NCBI GenBank assembly: GCA_963978895.1
Contig: OZ022239.1
Coordinates: 16,275,470-16,339,469 of the forward strand
Length of the DNA stretch: 64,000 nucleotides
Source: Erpobdella octoculata
Taxonomy: Eukaryota > Annelida > Clitellata > Hirudinida > Erpobdellidae
Reading direction: 5' to 3'
Positions 1 through 11,676 of this stretch are shown here, one piece after another. Position numbers and translations under genes: made by a program. Every line of letters starts with the position of its first letter. Position 1 is the stretch's first letter. Below the pieces are notes generated by a model that was not told the origin of the DNA, searched no databases, and was given only the letters and a program-made list of their open reading frames with translations.

Positions 1-26
1 TATATATATATATATATATATATATC
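1..26. repeat. (TA)n microsatellite
   Basis: Pure alternating TA at the window edge. It directly abuts the CR1-type LINE that follows and its left limit lies outside the window. Confidence 0.95.
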
Positions 27-29
27 TAT

Positions 30-788
30 GTGTGTGTGTACTTGCTAGAAGCTGCGGTGGGAAAGTGCGGTACACAGGTGGAAGATTTAAAATTGCAAAC
101 TAAAATTGGCACAGAAGGACTTTCGACAGAAATAAAGATTTTGAGCGACAAAATCACGCAAATGGAAGAATTCATAAAAATAAAAATTTTAGATGAAGTA
201 AAGACAAAAGTATCTGATGAAGTAATTGCCTCAAAGAAAAGCTGGGCGGAAGTTGTAAGTAAAAACCTGGAGAAAATTACTGTCCTGGAAAACGACATAA
301 GAACAGTTGTTAAAAATGTTGATGAAAATCAGTTGTTGGTGGCAGAAAGAGAAAAGAGGAAAAATAATCTTATGCTTTACAGATGCCAATAGTCCGTGAC
401 AAATCCTAAGGATGATTAAGAGTTCTGCTCAGAAATGTTTGGACATTTGACAGGTGGAGTGGTTGGTGCTGCAGATGTGAAAGGTGTTTTCAGAATAGGT
501 CAAAAGTGTGAAAACAGAGATAGACCACAGTTGGTTAAACTACACAATTATGCGGCAAAGAATATGATAATGGAAAATGTCAGAAACCTAATGAATAGTA
601 AATTCGAAAGGATTCGTGTTGCACATGATATGTCACAAAATGACAGAGATTCTCAGAAAAAGTTGGTGCAGGAGGCTAAAAACAAACAAAGCCAATGTTC
701 GGGGGAATACAAATATGTGGTAAGAGGGCAACCCGGTCTTGTGAAGATTGTAAGACTGAACATAAAAACAATCAAAGTATCAAAATAA
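30..788 (+). pseudogene. CR1-type LINE ORF1, interrupted by two stops
   Basis: This frame encodes an ORF1-type protein. The first part is charged and heptad-like, consistent with a coiled coil, and contains SKKSWAEVVSK and a basic REKRKNNLML stretch. The second part contains VFRIGQKCENRDRPQLVKL and a VRGQPG motif, as seen in CR1 ORF1 C-terminal domains that bind RNA. Both parts are in the same frame, separated by two in-frame stops (TAG 390-392 and TAA 417-419). In this family ORF1p packages the LINE RNA with ORF2p. The initiating codon is not clear because the segment starts at a TA array. The family call comes from remembered patterns, not a search. Confidence 0.7.
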
Positions 789-805
789 GACCAATTCCAT
801 GTTTT

Positions 806-3525
806 TATTCAAACATGGATAGTTACTCGAATAAAAGAACAGAATTGATGCTGTACATAAAATCATTAAAAGTATTTCCAAAATTGATCATGCTGAGTGA
901 AGTAAATCCTAAACATTGGATGGTTTCAACATGGTGAGTAAAGGATTCTACGAACACGGTAAACGAGGTATAATTATTTATGTAAACAGAAATTTAAAAT
1001 GTTCTTTTTATGAGCTGGACTCAAATTTTGAAGAATACGTGTACTACAAAATAGAAAATAAAAAATCTTGCATACACATTCTGGTTGTTTATAGATCTCC
1101 TGGCAGCGATTAAGAAAATGACAAAAATCTGATAACTCTTTTAGATCAATTTATGGCTTTCAGGGGTGATCATCTGATAATTGGAGATTTCAACTTACCA
1201 CGAGTAAACTGGACAGAGATGATGGCTGAAGATAGAAGTGGTAGAATGTTTGAAAAAAAATTGATAGACTGTTTAAGAACTTATTATTTGAAACAACATG
1301 TCATGGAGCCAACAAGAATTAGAAGTACTCAGAAGTCTAATATATTGAATCTTCTGATTACGGACGATGATTTTGTAACTAATTTGGAAATTGGAGAACC
1401 CGTGGCCGAAAGTGATCATTCTACATTACAGTTTGACGTTAGTTTCGAAACAAGTCTGATAGTGCAAATATCAAAAAGAATATATCCAAGAGGTGATTAT
1501 GATTCAATGAGAAAGCAAGTCCTTAGAGATCTAAAAATACACAACCTTAGCAGCCAAGCTGGTTTTGATCTGGATGAAAAATGGAAGGAAATGAAATATG
1601 CAATAGAAACCTCAGTGGAAAAATATGTTCCAATGTCAGTAAATCTAAAATATAAAACAGTCATACCAGCAGACTTGAAGATTAAAATTAAAGAACAAAA
1701 CTCATTGTGGAAAAAATTTGTAAAATTCAAGACAGCTGACTCAAAATTTAAATATAATAAGACGAGAAATGAAGTAATAAGTATGATTAGAAAACTACAT
1801 GAAGATATTCAGAAAAAAGTGACAAAAAATAGTAAAAAAAACCCTAAGACTTTTTGGAGTTACATAAACAGATTCAGAAAAAGCAAAGAGCAAAATAATC
1901 ATCTGAAAACATTGCTAAATGGTAAGGAAGTGACAGTGAAAGGTGATCGTGAAAAAGCAGAACTACTGGCAGATTTTTTTGCATCTGTTTACCTGAGGGA
2001 ACCTGATTTCAACCCAAAAGATCTCGAATTTGAAATAAAATTGCCTGAACATAAAATGGAGACTTTGATTATCAATGAAAACATGGTTAACAGGAGATTG
2101 AAGAAATTGAACGTTTTCAAAAGTCAGGGTCCAGATGGTTTGCACCCAAGAGTTTTGCATGAGTTGAGTGATGTCATAACTTCGGATATGGCAAAAATAA
2201 TGAACTGCTCTATGGAAAATAGAAAAATTCCTTTAGAATGGAAGCAAAGTGAAGTTGTTGGATTATACAAAAAAGGATCGAGGACCGATGTAAGGAACTA
2301 CAGGCCTATTTCGCTGACATGTGTTTGTTGCAAGGTAATGGAGACATTTGTGAAAAAACATTTGCTGAATTATTTCACAAATAACAACTTCTTTAAAAAA
2401 GAGCAATATAGCTTCTTGAGAAGTAGATCTACTGTGCTTCAGCTTCTGAAATTTCTTGATGATGTTACTCAAAGTTATGACGAGGGAAATGAATGTCATG
2501 TAGTTTACACTGATATCGAAAAGGCATTCGATAGAGTTCCACATAACAAGCTGTTATATAAACTGAAGATATACTGTGTTGATGAGAAAACATTGTCATG
2601 GATTTGTAGTTTCCTGGTCAATAGATCTTTCCGAGTACGAATGAACGATTCTTTTTCAGAATGGTTAAATGTCAAGAGCGGAGTTCCACAAGGCAGTGTG
2701 TTGGGACCGATTCTGTTTGTGATTTATGGCAACGATTTGGTTGATGTGATGGAAGGGGCTAGTGGAATGCTGCTGTTTGCCGATGATACAAAGATGTACA
2801 AAACAATCCTGAAGGAAGAAGACTGCCACCAGCTGCAGAGTTGTATCAACAGGGCCATGACATGGTTTAATAAATGGTTGATGACAGTTAACGTTGAAAA
2901 ATGCATGGTACTTAAATTTGGTGGTAAAGTGAGGTTTGATCATATTTATACTATGAATGAAAGAAACATAAATAAAGTGGAATCGATTAAGGATCTGGGT
3001 GTGACTTTTCAGCATGATTTGAAATTCAAGATACACATATCTGATGTGATAAACAAGACCTATTCAACACTCGGAGTGATTAGAAGAAACTTTAACCTGT
3101 TGGATAAAACGTCATTCACGAGTCCGTATACGTCGCTGGTAAGAAGCAGGCTAGAGTATGCCGTTAGTATCTGGTCGCCCCAGGCAATTGGGTTAATGAA
3201 GGAATTGGAAAAAGTACAAAAGAGGGCAACGAAAATACTGAAACAGTGTACAAATATGAACTACAGACAAAGGATGGAATACTTGAACTTGCCTACCCTA
3301 AAGTACAAAAGAGACCGGGGTGACATGATCGAGACCTTTAAAATTCTCAATGGTTTTTCCGATAAAGATTGTTCTCCAGCCTTAAAGTTGATGGAAACAA
3401 AGAGAACGAGAGGAAACTCCTTCAAACTAGTCGTTCTACAGGCACATAAAGACATAAGGAAATACAGTTTTCCCCCTAGAGTGTATATGAAAAGTCTTTT
3501 CCTATTTTGTAACCTCAGGAGTTAG
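806..3525 (+). pseudogene. CR1-type LINE ORF2 (endonuclease + reverse transcriptase), broken
   Basis: The apurinic-like endonuclease begins near 806, with LSEVNPKH as its catalytic-Glu block. It changes frame between about 905 and 935, then has a TAA stop at 1111-1113 just before the IIGDFNLP block and the SDHS block. From 1153 the frame is open to the TAG at 3523-3525. The reverse transcriptase part has the NYRPISLTC, VYTDIEKAFDRVPH, SGVPQGSVLGP and LLFADDTK blocks, so the FADD catalytic pair (about 2775-2786) is intact. ORF2 proteins nick the target and prime cDNA synthesis there. The reverse transcriptase half is well preserved while the endonuclease half is broken, so this copy could not make a complete ORF2p. 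Confidence 0.88.
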
Positions 3526-3530
3526 TTCAG

Positions 3531-3614
3531 TGAAGTTAAGAAGAATGCGTCTTAAAACACATGGTGTAAAAGACTATAAACTATAATAAAAAAAAAAAAA
3601 ATGAAGTTAAGAAG
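3531..3614 (+). mobile_element. tiny poly(A) retroposed segment with 13-bp direct repeats
   Basis: The 13-mer TGAAGTTAAGAAG occurs at 3531-3543 and again at 3602-3614. Between them lie 58 bases ending in a run of about 13 A. Direct repeats around a poly(A)-ended segment are the signature of target-primed insertion. The inserted segment is too short to assign to a parent. A local duplication is the alternative. Confidence 0.5.
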
Positions 3615-4567
3615 GTAGAATTGGTCGGTTCGTGAGATCTAGATTTAGAGTTTTAGAGAATAGACTCTGTAGTTAAACAAGTTGACAAAAGTTATCTAAT
3701 AGAATCAAAAAAGTTGTCAGAATCAAGAGATTTCTGAAACGTGAGATATAATTAGATTGAGTCAGCGCGAAAGAAGTACTAAGCCGGAATTATATTTCGA
3801 GAAATATTGTGCTATAAATAACTTCAAGCTTTAACGTTACGAATAGCTAGTGAGCTAATTCGTCTACGTTTACAAGTACCTTAAGGCTTAATTTAATTAA
3901 CTGCTTTTTGTTAAAATTCAACTAGCGAACTGAAGAGTGAACACGTTTTAGGTAATTTGAAAACTTGAGCAATGAAGTGGTACAAAGCCGGTGTCACAAA
4001 TTAGAATTGCCCTCTAGGCCCTATAATACTACGCTGAGCAGAACTGCTGCATTTCATGAATAAAATAAATAAATATACACATTGAGAAATAGCTTAATTT
4101 TTCGACTTCAAAAATAGTTGGATTGGTAGGAGAAAATAGGTTGCGAGTGAAATATTTCTGGAGACCATTTTCAATCTATTAGAATGCTGGCAACTAAGTT
4201 TCCACCGTTTTTTTTTATTTTACATTTAAAACGGCGAAAACTTAATTACCGACCTAATTTTAAAATTAAGGTAATTACCGTCTAAATATAATTATTGAAG
4301 TAAAAAAAAAAGTAATTTCCTTCATTGTGGAAATCAAATGTTAATGACATCAATACAGGTGGAGGTGAGACATTTAACATAGTGTTAGTTTACTATTTAC
4401 TGTTCTTGATTATTCCATATGATTAAATGTTTTGTGATAAGTAATTTTTTAACAGGTTGAAGTAATCTTAGCGGAAATATACCGACCTAAACCCTGAACT
4501 CAATAAAAAAAAACTTTATTTGCAAGAATATGTTTAGTACTAGTTTTAACATCAAAACGTATATCAA
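3615..4567. other. no gene seen
   Basis: AT-rich unique-looking DNA with no protein motif, RNA gene or repeat that I can support. Confidence 0.6.
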
Positions 4568-4638
4568 GCATCGGTGGTTCAGTGGTAGAATGCTCGCCTG
4601 CCACGCGGGCGGCCCGGGTTCGATTCCCGGCCGATGCA
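4568..4638 (+). tRNA. tRNA-Gly (anticodon GCC)
   Basis: A complete 71-nt cloverleaf. The acceptor strands GCATCGG and CCGATGC pair fully and are followed by discriminator A. The D-arm has GTGGTTCAGTGGTAGAA (box A), the anticodon loop CTGCCAC places GCC at 4600-4602, and the T-arm has GGTTCGATTCC (box B). There is no intron, and CCA is not encoded, as expected for a nuclear gene. A TTTTT run at 4641-4645 fits RNA polymerase III termination. The perfect stems suggest a functional gene that decodes GGC/GGU glycine codons, and not a SINE remnant. Confidence 0.97.
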
Positions 4639-5300
4639 TGTTTTTGACGTAAAATAACAACTTTTTAAACAATTTATTAATAATAAAAAGTATACAAATT
4701 TTTTAAACAACGCTTGCATAATAATGTACTAAAATGTTAAAAATAATATTAAAGTGTATATATTAACATTTTTTGAACTAAACGTTTCGTTTGGAAGATT
4801 AAAGCGTTGGTTATAGATATTATATAGATAACTCCTAACGTTCTTATATTCAAAACAAAAAGTTTAGTTCAAAAAATGTAACATGAACACTTTAATATTA
4901 TTTTTAACATTTTAATACATTAGTATGCGAGAGTTCTTTTAAAAAAATGTTTTTATACTTTATATTATTTTCTATTTTTTAGTATGCTTTTTATAAATCT
5001 AAATATTATTTATATTTTTTATTATTTTGCATTTTTTACTGTTTACATTTTTTAAATCTAAAAACGGATTATTTTATTTAACATCACCCATCGAAGTATT
5101 AACCGAGTTCAACGTTGCCTAACTTTGTTGATCGGACGAGACGCGGTGTTTTCATAAACAACGTTTGCGCTGAAACAAAGAAATTAAAAAAAATTACGAA
5201 CAACATTGCAAGTTAATATAAGCGTTGTAAAAATATAAATAATTATATTTGAAAATCCATCATTTTTGACGGGCTATCACTAATTAATGTTTATGATTAT
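4639..5300. other. no gene seen
   Basis: Very AT-rich DNA downstream of the tRNA with no recognisable coding or RNA feature. It probably lies in or beyond an intron of the minus-strand receptor gene. Confidence 0.5.
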
Positions 5301-5315
5301 GATGATGATGATGAC

Positions 5316-5368
<53 letters not shown>

Positions 5369-5392
5369 TGATGATGATGATGATGATGATAA
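5301..5392. repeat. (GAT/GAC)n trinucleotide repeat
   Basis: About 30 units of GAT and GAC in blocks: GAT, then GAC, then alternating GAC-GAT, then GAT again. It lies downstream of the receptor exon in the receptor gene's direction, so it is probably intronic. Confidence 0.9.
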
Positions 5393-5683
5393 TGGTAATG
5401 GTAAAATAAACATAATTGTTTTATCACCATGTTCAAGTATATTCCAGTGAGAATTTTTGCATTTGTAAAACACCAATTTAAATTTGATAATCTGCTTCTC
5501 CGTTAGTGTTACAAAAATTTACATTTTTAAGTTTCAAGTACAAGGTTAAACTAAAATTTGAATTTTCGCGATGTGGTTATTTGATTTCCATAGAAATTAT
5601 ATTATAAGAAATTGACAAAAATGGTTTATAAAAACAGTGCAATTTTTAAAACACAGTAATTAAAAAACAACAGATTGTCTAAC

Positions 5684-6133
5684 CTCTACATAAACAGCAA
5701 GGGGCATAACAAATATGGCAACCATGATATCAGCCACAGCTAAAGAGACAATGAAGTAATTTGTGACTGTCTGTAAATTCTTCTCTTTGTAGACGCTCAG
5801 GACGACTAAAATGTTTCCGAAAACTGTCAGCACTGGAAATAGCAGGAGCGGCAACGCTCCAAAATTTAGCGGCAAAAATTCGGCGTCGCCGTAGTCGTCA
5901 GTTGAAGAAAATAAAGAAGTGAAGTTCATCATTAGCCAATAGTCGAGACAGTCAAAACTTGAGTTGACGAAATATATGCACGAGTTGAAGAAGTTATTAG
6001 TGTCATTGTCGAAAAAGAATTCGTAGGCATCAGAAGTCGCTTCGTTTATTTGGTAGTCGTCATTGCCAGTGTTTGGTATGACCTCGTAGTAGTCGGTTGA
6101 GCCGATGAGGAAAAGCCGTTTTAGCCACTGCAT
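5684..6133 (-). CDS. D2-like dopamine (amine) GPCR, first coding exon
   Basis: This single exon encodes 150 residues. Residues 1-90 form an acidic extracellular N-terminus with sequons at N43, N57 and N70. TM1 spans about 91-115 with the GN pair (N108, position 1.50). TM2 spans about 125-146 in [16 protein letters not shown], with D135 at position 2.50, followed by MPLAVYVE. That TM2 block closely matches invertebrate D2-like dopamine receptors as I remember them. Other biogenic-amine receptors are less likely. The start is ATG at 6133-6131 with A at -3; an in-frame TAA twelve codons upstream argues against an earlier start. The exon ends GAG followed by GTTAGA, a phase-0 donor at the end of TM2. 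The remaining five helices are not visible in the window, so the downstream intron is long. These receptors couple to Gi at the plasma membrane. No damage is seen. Confidence 0.85.
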
Positions 6134-6721
6134 AGTAGGTATGAGATAATCCACTTCTTGGCCGGTTTATAACCGGTTGGTCCTTTGCTCAACTGTTACT
6201 AAACTTTATATGTTTTATCCAATATATTTAAGTTTTTTTTATTATTAGTGAAAATGTCTAGTACTTTATAATGAAATTGTTATTTTTTTTATTTATTTTA
6301 CAAATTTAAGACTTTTAAGTACCATTGCTAAATTAGAATAGAATTCTATAGAATATTTTTCATAATTAATTTTCCAAAGTTATATTATTTTAAACATTAA
6401 TAAAGTCACGTTTTATTTCTTATTTAAAAAAGAAGTCTTTTGTACTTAGATTTTTGGGTAATTTGTCTTTTTCGTCTTTACAAAGTGCGTGGGAATTCCA
6501 TTTGTCTCGTTGTAAACGTGTTTTCCTCTTTGTAATAATGTTTCTCTTGTCAATCTTTATAGGAATTCTTTTAGAAAAGAAAACAAAGTTTTTTATTTTA
6601 TAATTTGAATAATACAATAGAAAAATAAAAACATGAATTATTACTCATTAAATTCAATTTATTAATAAAAACTTATTAATAATACTTTTAAACATAAAAA
6701 TGTTGATTTTATTACAAACGT
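6134..6721 (-). other. 5' flank of the receptor exon
   Basis: This AT-rich region is upstream of the receptor start. A near-palindrome CCGGTTTATAACCGG at about 6162-6176 lies about 30 bases upstream of the ATG. It contains a TATAAA on the minus strand, but at that distance it would leave almost no 5' UTR, so I do not call it a promoter. I see no coding sequence. Confidence 0.4.
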
Positions 6722-6912
6722 TTTACAAACTTTTATTTAGGTTACAATCTCTGTTTCTGTCTGTGTGTGTGTGTGTGTAGCTTTCTCTGTACGCAAATCT
6801 TGCAAATAAAAATTAACCAGCTTTTTGACTAGCTAGGAAGCTGAAACTTTCAGCATAGCTTTTTTGAAATAAAAGTTTATGTTGAAAAACTCGTTTTTTC
6901 CTTTACTTGCTT
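6722..6912 (+). repeat. dispersed MITE-like family, copy 1
   Basis: This copy shares, over about 190-270 bp, an opening TTTACAAACTTTTATTTAGG, a GT-rich stretch, a CTTTCTCTGTACGCAAATCT core, an AAGCTGAAACTTTCAGCAT block and a closing CTCGTTTTTTCCTTTACTTG. The same blocks occur near 20635, 34075 (inverted) and 48067. There is no coding capacity. The longest copy begins ACAAACTTT and carries AAAGTTTGT near its right end, suggesting short inverted ends. Confidence 0.8.
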
Positions 6913-8876
6913 AAGTTATATGTTCAATCATACTCAGTTTTGATTTATTTTTCGTTGAATAAGAAATTTAAAAAAATTAATATTAACGATATTCAATATG
7001 CAATAAAAAACAGTTAAATAATAATTTAATAAAGTTTATAATGTGAAATTGATTTTTACTTAATATTGATAATGATCGTAAATAATTGTCATCTTTAAAC
7101 CGGTCTTTTAGTCGATCTAGCCATATATCCGTACGTTCATCCGGCCATTAGTCCATCTAGTCATATATCCATTTATCCATCCGTCCGTCCGTCCATCCAT
7201 AAAAGCAGCTCATTCAACTAGATTCCTAAATTTTTCAGCCACATGTTCTCTTCTTTTCTTTCTCTCAGTTACATAGCTTATTTCTACAGATATATTTTTT
7301 AATTACATAATATTTTATTTCCACTTGAGTGAGATTAAATTATTTATTTTAAACATCTAAAATTTATCAAAAAGTTAGAGTAATTATTTTTTAATTTTAT
7401 AGTTTTTATTTGTCGCAGCAGAATTATTGCACAGTGAATTGTTTATAACCATCTTAATGTGTCTGCTACATTCTGAGCGGATTATTTCAGATTAATCCGC
7501 TCAAGATTTATAACCCAGTAAATGATTACTTTAAAGGTTTTGATTTCAAATATGAAAAATCTCTGCTTAATTGGTTTTCATTTTTAAATATTATTTTGAC
7601 AATAGTTAACTTGTTATTTTTTATGTCCTCAATTTGTGAAACTATTTAAAAACACGAAAAGAGCTGTATAAAAAAAAATAAAATTACAGTCATGCTGATG
7701 TTTTGTTTTTTTTTTTAAATCATTTTGACTAGCAAAAAACTAAATGGTTTGATGACAACGATGTCAAAATCCCGGTATCAGAAAGTTTTTACGAATAATA
7801 TTCTGTATGTCGAAGGTGAGATCGTAAAGAGAAATATCGACAGTGAAGAAAGAGATAAAAAGTGGCAGAAAATTATTTGTTTCTTGGAGGTACTTCTGTC
7901 ACGTCTGCCATACGTAAGGAATAGTCGAAGTATGCGAACGCGTGTCGTGCCTACAATTATTCGCACGATCATTTTTCCTTCTTTCTTTCCCTCTTTTTTC
8001 CTTTTCTTTTTTATTTTATTTTTTCTTTCTCTCAGTTACATATTATTATTATGTTTATTTTATTTTTGCTAACTTCTTTAAATTACGTTTTTTACATTTA
8101 TTGTAATTTTGAGAAAACTTTAAAAATTATTTAAACAACTTTTTATTAAAAAATAAATTTTATTCAGTATTTTTGTTTCTCAACTGTCAAACCTAAACTG
8201 TTAAAAGTTAAACGGATATATGGATATATCATACAAATTTTCAAATGAACTTCGTGGTTAACTTGTGGTTGTCTGTCTTAGCACATAAGAATGCATTCTA
8301 CAATTTTGTACTTAAACCTTTAAAACATAAAGCTCATGTTTAATATTTTGCAATATCTAATTGTTTATAAAAACCAAATAATTTTAAAAATAAAAAAAAA
8401 TAAAAACAATTCCCAGTGTAAACACGATTAGTTTCGGTCTGGACAAACAAATTCAAATCAACTACATTGGGAAACGTATTTTTTGTCAAGCAGAATAAGA
8501 AAAATAAAAAGAGAACAATTTTCCAGATTACATCATCCACTTTATGTGGAATTAAATTCTGCAAATCCATCAAGGTAATGGACTTTGATGAGACTCGAAC
8601 CTGCAACCTTCCAACAGCCGGTAAAAAGCCTCACTCTTCTTTACCTACTTTTTCCTACTTCATCTCACTCTCAGACAATTTTCCACTTTTTTTACCGTGC
8701 TGTTATTCTGCCATTTTTTTCTATTTATTTATTTTTATTCATTATTTTGATTGGCTCAGAATCACATATTTTATTTTTGAATCTAATACATTTAAAAATA
8801 TTCTAACAGCATTTTACTATATATTTTTACTATATAGTTTTAAACTGCTTTTTGCCGCACCACAATTACAATTGGA
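6913..8876. other. no gene seen; short CCAT/CCGT repeats
   Basis: AT-rich DNA. At about 7100-7200 there is a loose array of CCAT, CCGT and CATCTAGTCATATATC motifs. Pyrimidine-rich runs occur around 7250 and 7980-8030. Nothing coding is convincing. Confidence 0.5.
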
Positions 8877-9200
8877 TGTGGCGCCGTAGCACAGTGGTGA
8901 AAGCAGTTATGCTATCATCCTGCCGTCGTGGGTTCAAATCTCAATGACGGCGAGGCGTAATTCCGTTGAGCAAGTAGTTCACTCACACTGCTCAGGCCAA
9001 CTCAGCCTTTCATCCTTCACTGGTCGATGAATGAGTACCAGTTTCACGACTGGGATGTAATAGGGTTCGGCACATTCCGATTTCGGAGACACGTGCGGGT
9101 GGCAGGTAACACTGTGTGATCCCATATGCACTAGCAGTTCCCGGCGCTGCTGGGGTATTAATTGATATACGAAGTAGCGCCCTAATGTTATACATTTACA
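8877..9200 (+). mobile_element. tRNA-derived SINE
   Basis: The head has a box A-like TAGCACAGTGGTGAAAGC and a box B-like GGGTTCAAATCTC about 35 bases apart. The body has the TTGAGCAAGTAGTTCACTCA block seen in tRNA-SINE bodies. A similar block, TTAAGCAAGGAGTTCACTCG, follows the SINE head at 46140, so the two share a body module. The 3' end is approximate. Confidence 0.65.
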
Positions 9201-10290
9201 TTTTACATTTATTGGTCGTTTTTTGCGGTCATTCAAACGGTACTAAATTTGCTCTCAAAACCTCTGTTGTGGCTCTTCCTTCGATCACTCTGTTTTGCAC
9301 TTGAGAAATCGTTAATAGACAGAGAGATTGACAGACACTTTATTAGGACCTTTAATATTTTAATAGTTTAATACTTTTAGCCCAAAACGTTAGACTATCA
9401 GTAGACAACAAATGTAAAAGTAATTTTTTCCGACATTACCGGGTTCTGGTGGTCAGGTCTGTGGCCAATAATTTCAGGCGTGTTTGGCTGATCAAGTTGC
9501 TGGAGATGAACTTTTATCCGGCAATTGGTGCTGTCACTTACTGTCATTGAGCTGATTGAGATATGTTCCTTTCAGTACTTTAGTGGTTTAGTAACTGGTG
9601 CATTGGCTCTGCAAAAGTCACTTTAAGTTTATCATACCTTTTTCATTCGCTTCATTTGTCGAAAATGACCATAAATACTACAATTCGTGCTCATTTTGTA
9701 GAGTTAATTGAACGTGGGAATCAAATTTTTTCAATGGTGACTGAGCACTGACTTTTTCAAACATTTGTGCAAGTGTGTGAGTGTGTTTTATTGTCTGTTT
9801 GTTTATAATTTTAATATTTTCACACTCCAACGGAAAGCTTATAATTTCGCGACAAAAGCTCATGTAATATGCATGTTAACAAACTCATAGGACCAGCCAC
9901 CTTGCAGTGCTACTGTGAATATCCGCTTTTTAAAACACAGGTTAAATTTTTTTTAGATACATTTTTTTATCAATTAAACTACAAAAACCTTAAAAACAAG
10001 CTCATCATCTGCAACGTTTAAGTGAAATACAAAAGCAAATTTAATTTAAATTTTGCATATACATGTAACCAATAAATTTTTATTATTTTTCATCGGTTAC
10101 ACCACGACAGCATAATTCCCTGATATTGCAAACAAAAACTACAAAGTCGTGTAACGTGGTCGGACACGATTTACGATTGTGATTCTCAGTTCTCCGCTAT
10201 ATTCGCTTGACGTACTAGCAGCTCAATAAGTGCACTGTGAAGTGTCGACGATGGACTTTTAAAGGCACAAAGTGCTTTCTTTCTTTTCTC
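9201..10290. other. no gene seen
   Basis: Mixed AT-rich DNA. A short frame at 9665 reads like a possible DNA-transposase N-terminus (IRAHFVELIERGNQ) but stops after fewer than 30 residues, so I do not annotate it as a gene. Confidence 0.4.
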
Positions 10291-10890
<600 letters not shown>

Positions 10891-10935
10891 ATGTGTTTTT
10901 TTTTACAATATTTCGGCACTAAATGCTCATTCAAA

Positions 10936-11442
10936 GTATGTATGATTGTGTATGTATGTATGTATGTATGTATGTATGTATGTATGTATGTATGTATGTA
11001 TGTATGTATGTATGTATGTATGTATGTATGTATGTATGTATGTATGTATGTATGTATGTATGTATGTATGTATGTATGTATGTATGTATGTATGTATGTA
11101 TGTATGTATGTATGTATGTATGTATGTATGTATGTATGTATGTATGTATGTATGTATGTATGTATGTATGTATGTATGTATGTATGTATGTATGTATGTA
11201 TGTATGTATGTATGTATGTATGTATGTATGTATGTATGTATGTATGTATGTATGTATGTATGTATGTATGTATGTATGTATGTATGTATGTATGTATGTA
11301 TGTATGTATGTATGTATGTATCTATGTATGTATGTATGTATGTATGTATGTATGTATGTATGTATGTATGTATGTATGTATGTATGTATGTATCTATGTA
11401 TGTATGTATGTATGTATGTATGTATGTATGTATGTATGTATG

Positions 11443-11472
<30 letters not shown>
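10936..11472. repeat. (TATG)n array, about 535 bp
   Basis: More than 130 nearly perfect TATG units with only two visible TATC interruptions (near 11321 and 11393). Because 4 and 3 share no factor, several frames stay open and produce artificial MYVC repeats. Confidence 0.97.
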
Positions 11473-11474
<2 letters not shown>

Positions 11475-11637
11475 ATCGGATCTAGGGGGGCAACTGAGAG
11501 CGAAAGAATGAGCGGGAAAGCGACAGGGAACGGATAACGACCGGGAGCGGGAGCGCAAGCGAAAAGGAAACGGGAGCGAAAAAGAAACGCATTAGGTAAA
11601 CCTCTAAAAACCCCGGGCAACGCCGGGTTCCCCCGCT
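11473..11637 (+). mobile_element. GC-rich Helitron-like repeat, 3' end, copy 1
   Basis: A purine-rich run of GAGCGGGAAAGCGAC-type units leads to CCTCTAAAAACC, the palindromic hairpin CCCGGGCAACGCCGGG, then TTCCCCCG and CTAG directly before a T. A hairpin about 8-12 bases before CTRR, inserted next to T, is the classic Helitron 3' end. The assignment is an inference because no replication-initiator gene is attached. Confidence 0.55.
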
Positions 11638-11638
11638 A

Positions 11639-11676
<38 letters not shown>

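Larger units (their letters stand above)
27..3543 (+). mobile_element. CR1-type LINE, decayed, ORF1 plus ORF2
   Basis: A non-LTR retrotransposon copy with a coiled-coil ORF1 region followed by an ORF2 with endonuclease and reverse transcriptase. The left end abuts the TA array, so the true 5' end may be missing. The copy has stop codons in both ORFs and a frameshift in ORF2, so it is inactive. The C-terminal region, with the block LPTLKYKRDRGDMIETFKIL, is typical of CR1-like LINEs of the jockey superfamily. The exact clade is an inference. Confidence 0.85.

Noticed and set aside
4487..4672. Minus-strand frame with RPGIEPGPPAWQASILPLNH
   Set aside because: It is the antisense translation of the tRNA-Gly gene, a well-known artefact.
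8467..8889. 140-codon frame on the plus strand
   Set aside because: It is rich in Phe, Ser, Leu and Tyr, as expected from T-rich DNA. It has no domain and it runs into the SINE head.
9665..9755. Possible Tc1-type transposase start
   Set aside because: The frame stops after about 28 residues and no downstream transposase blocks follow.
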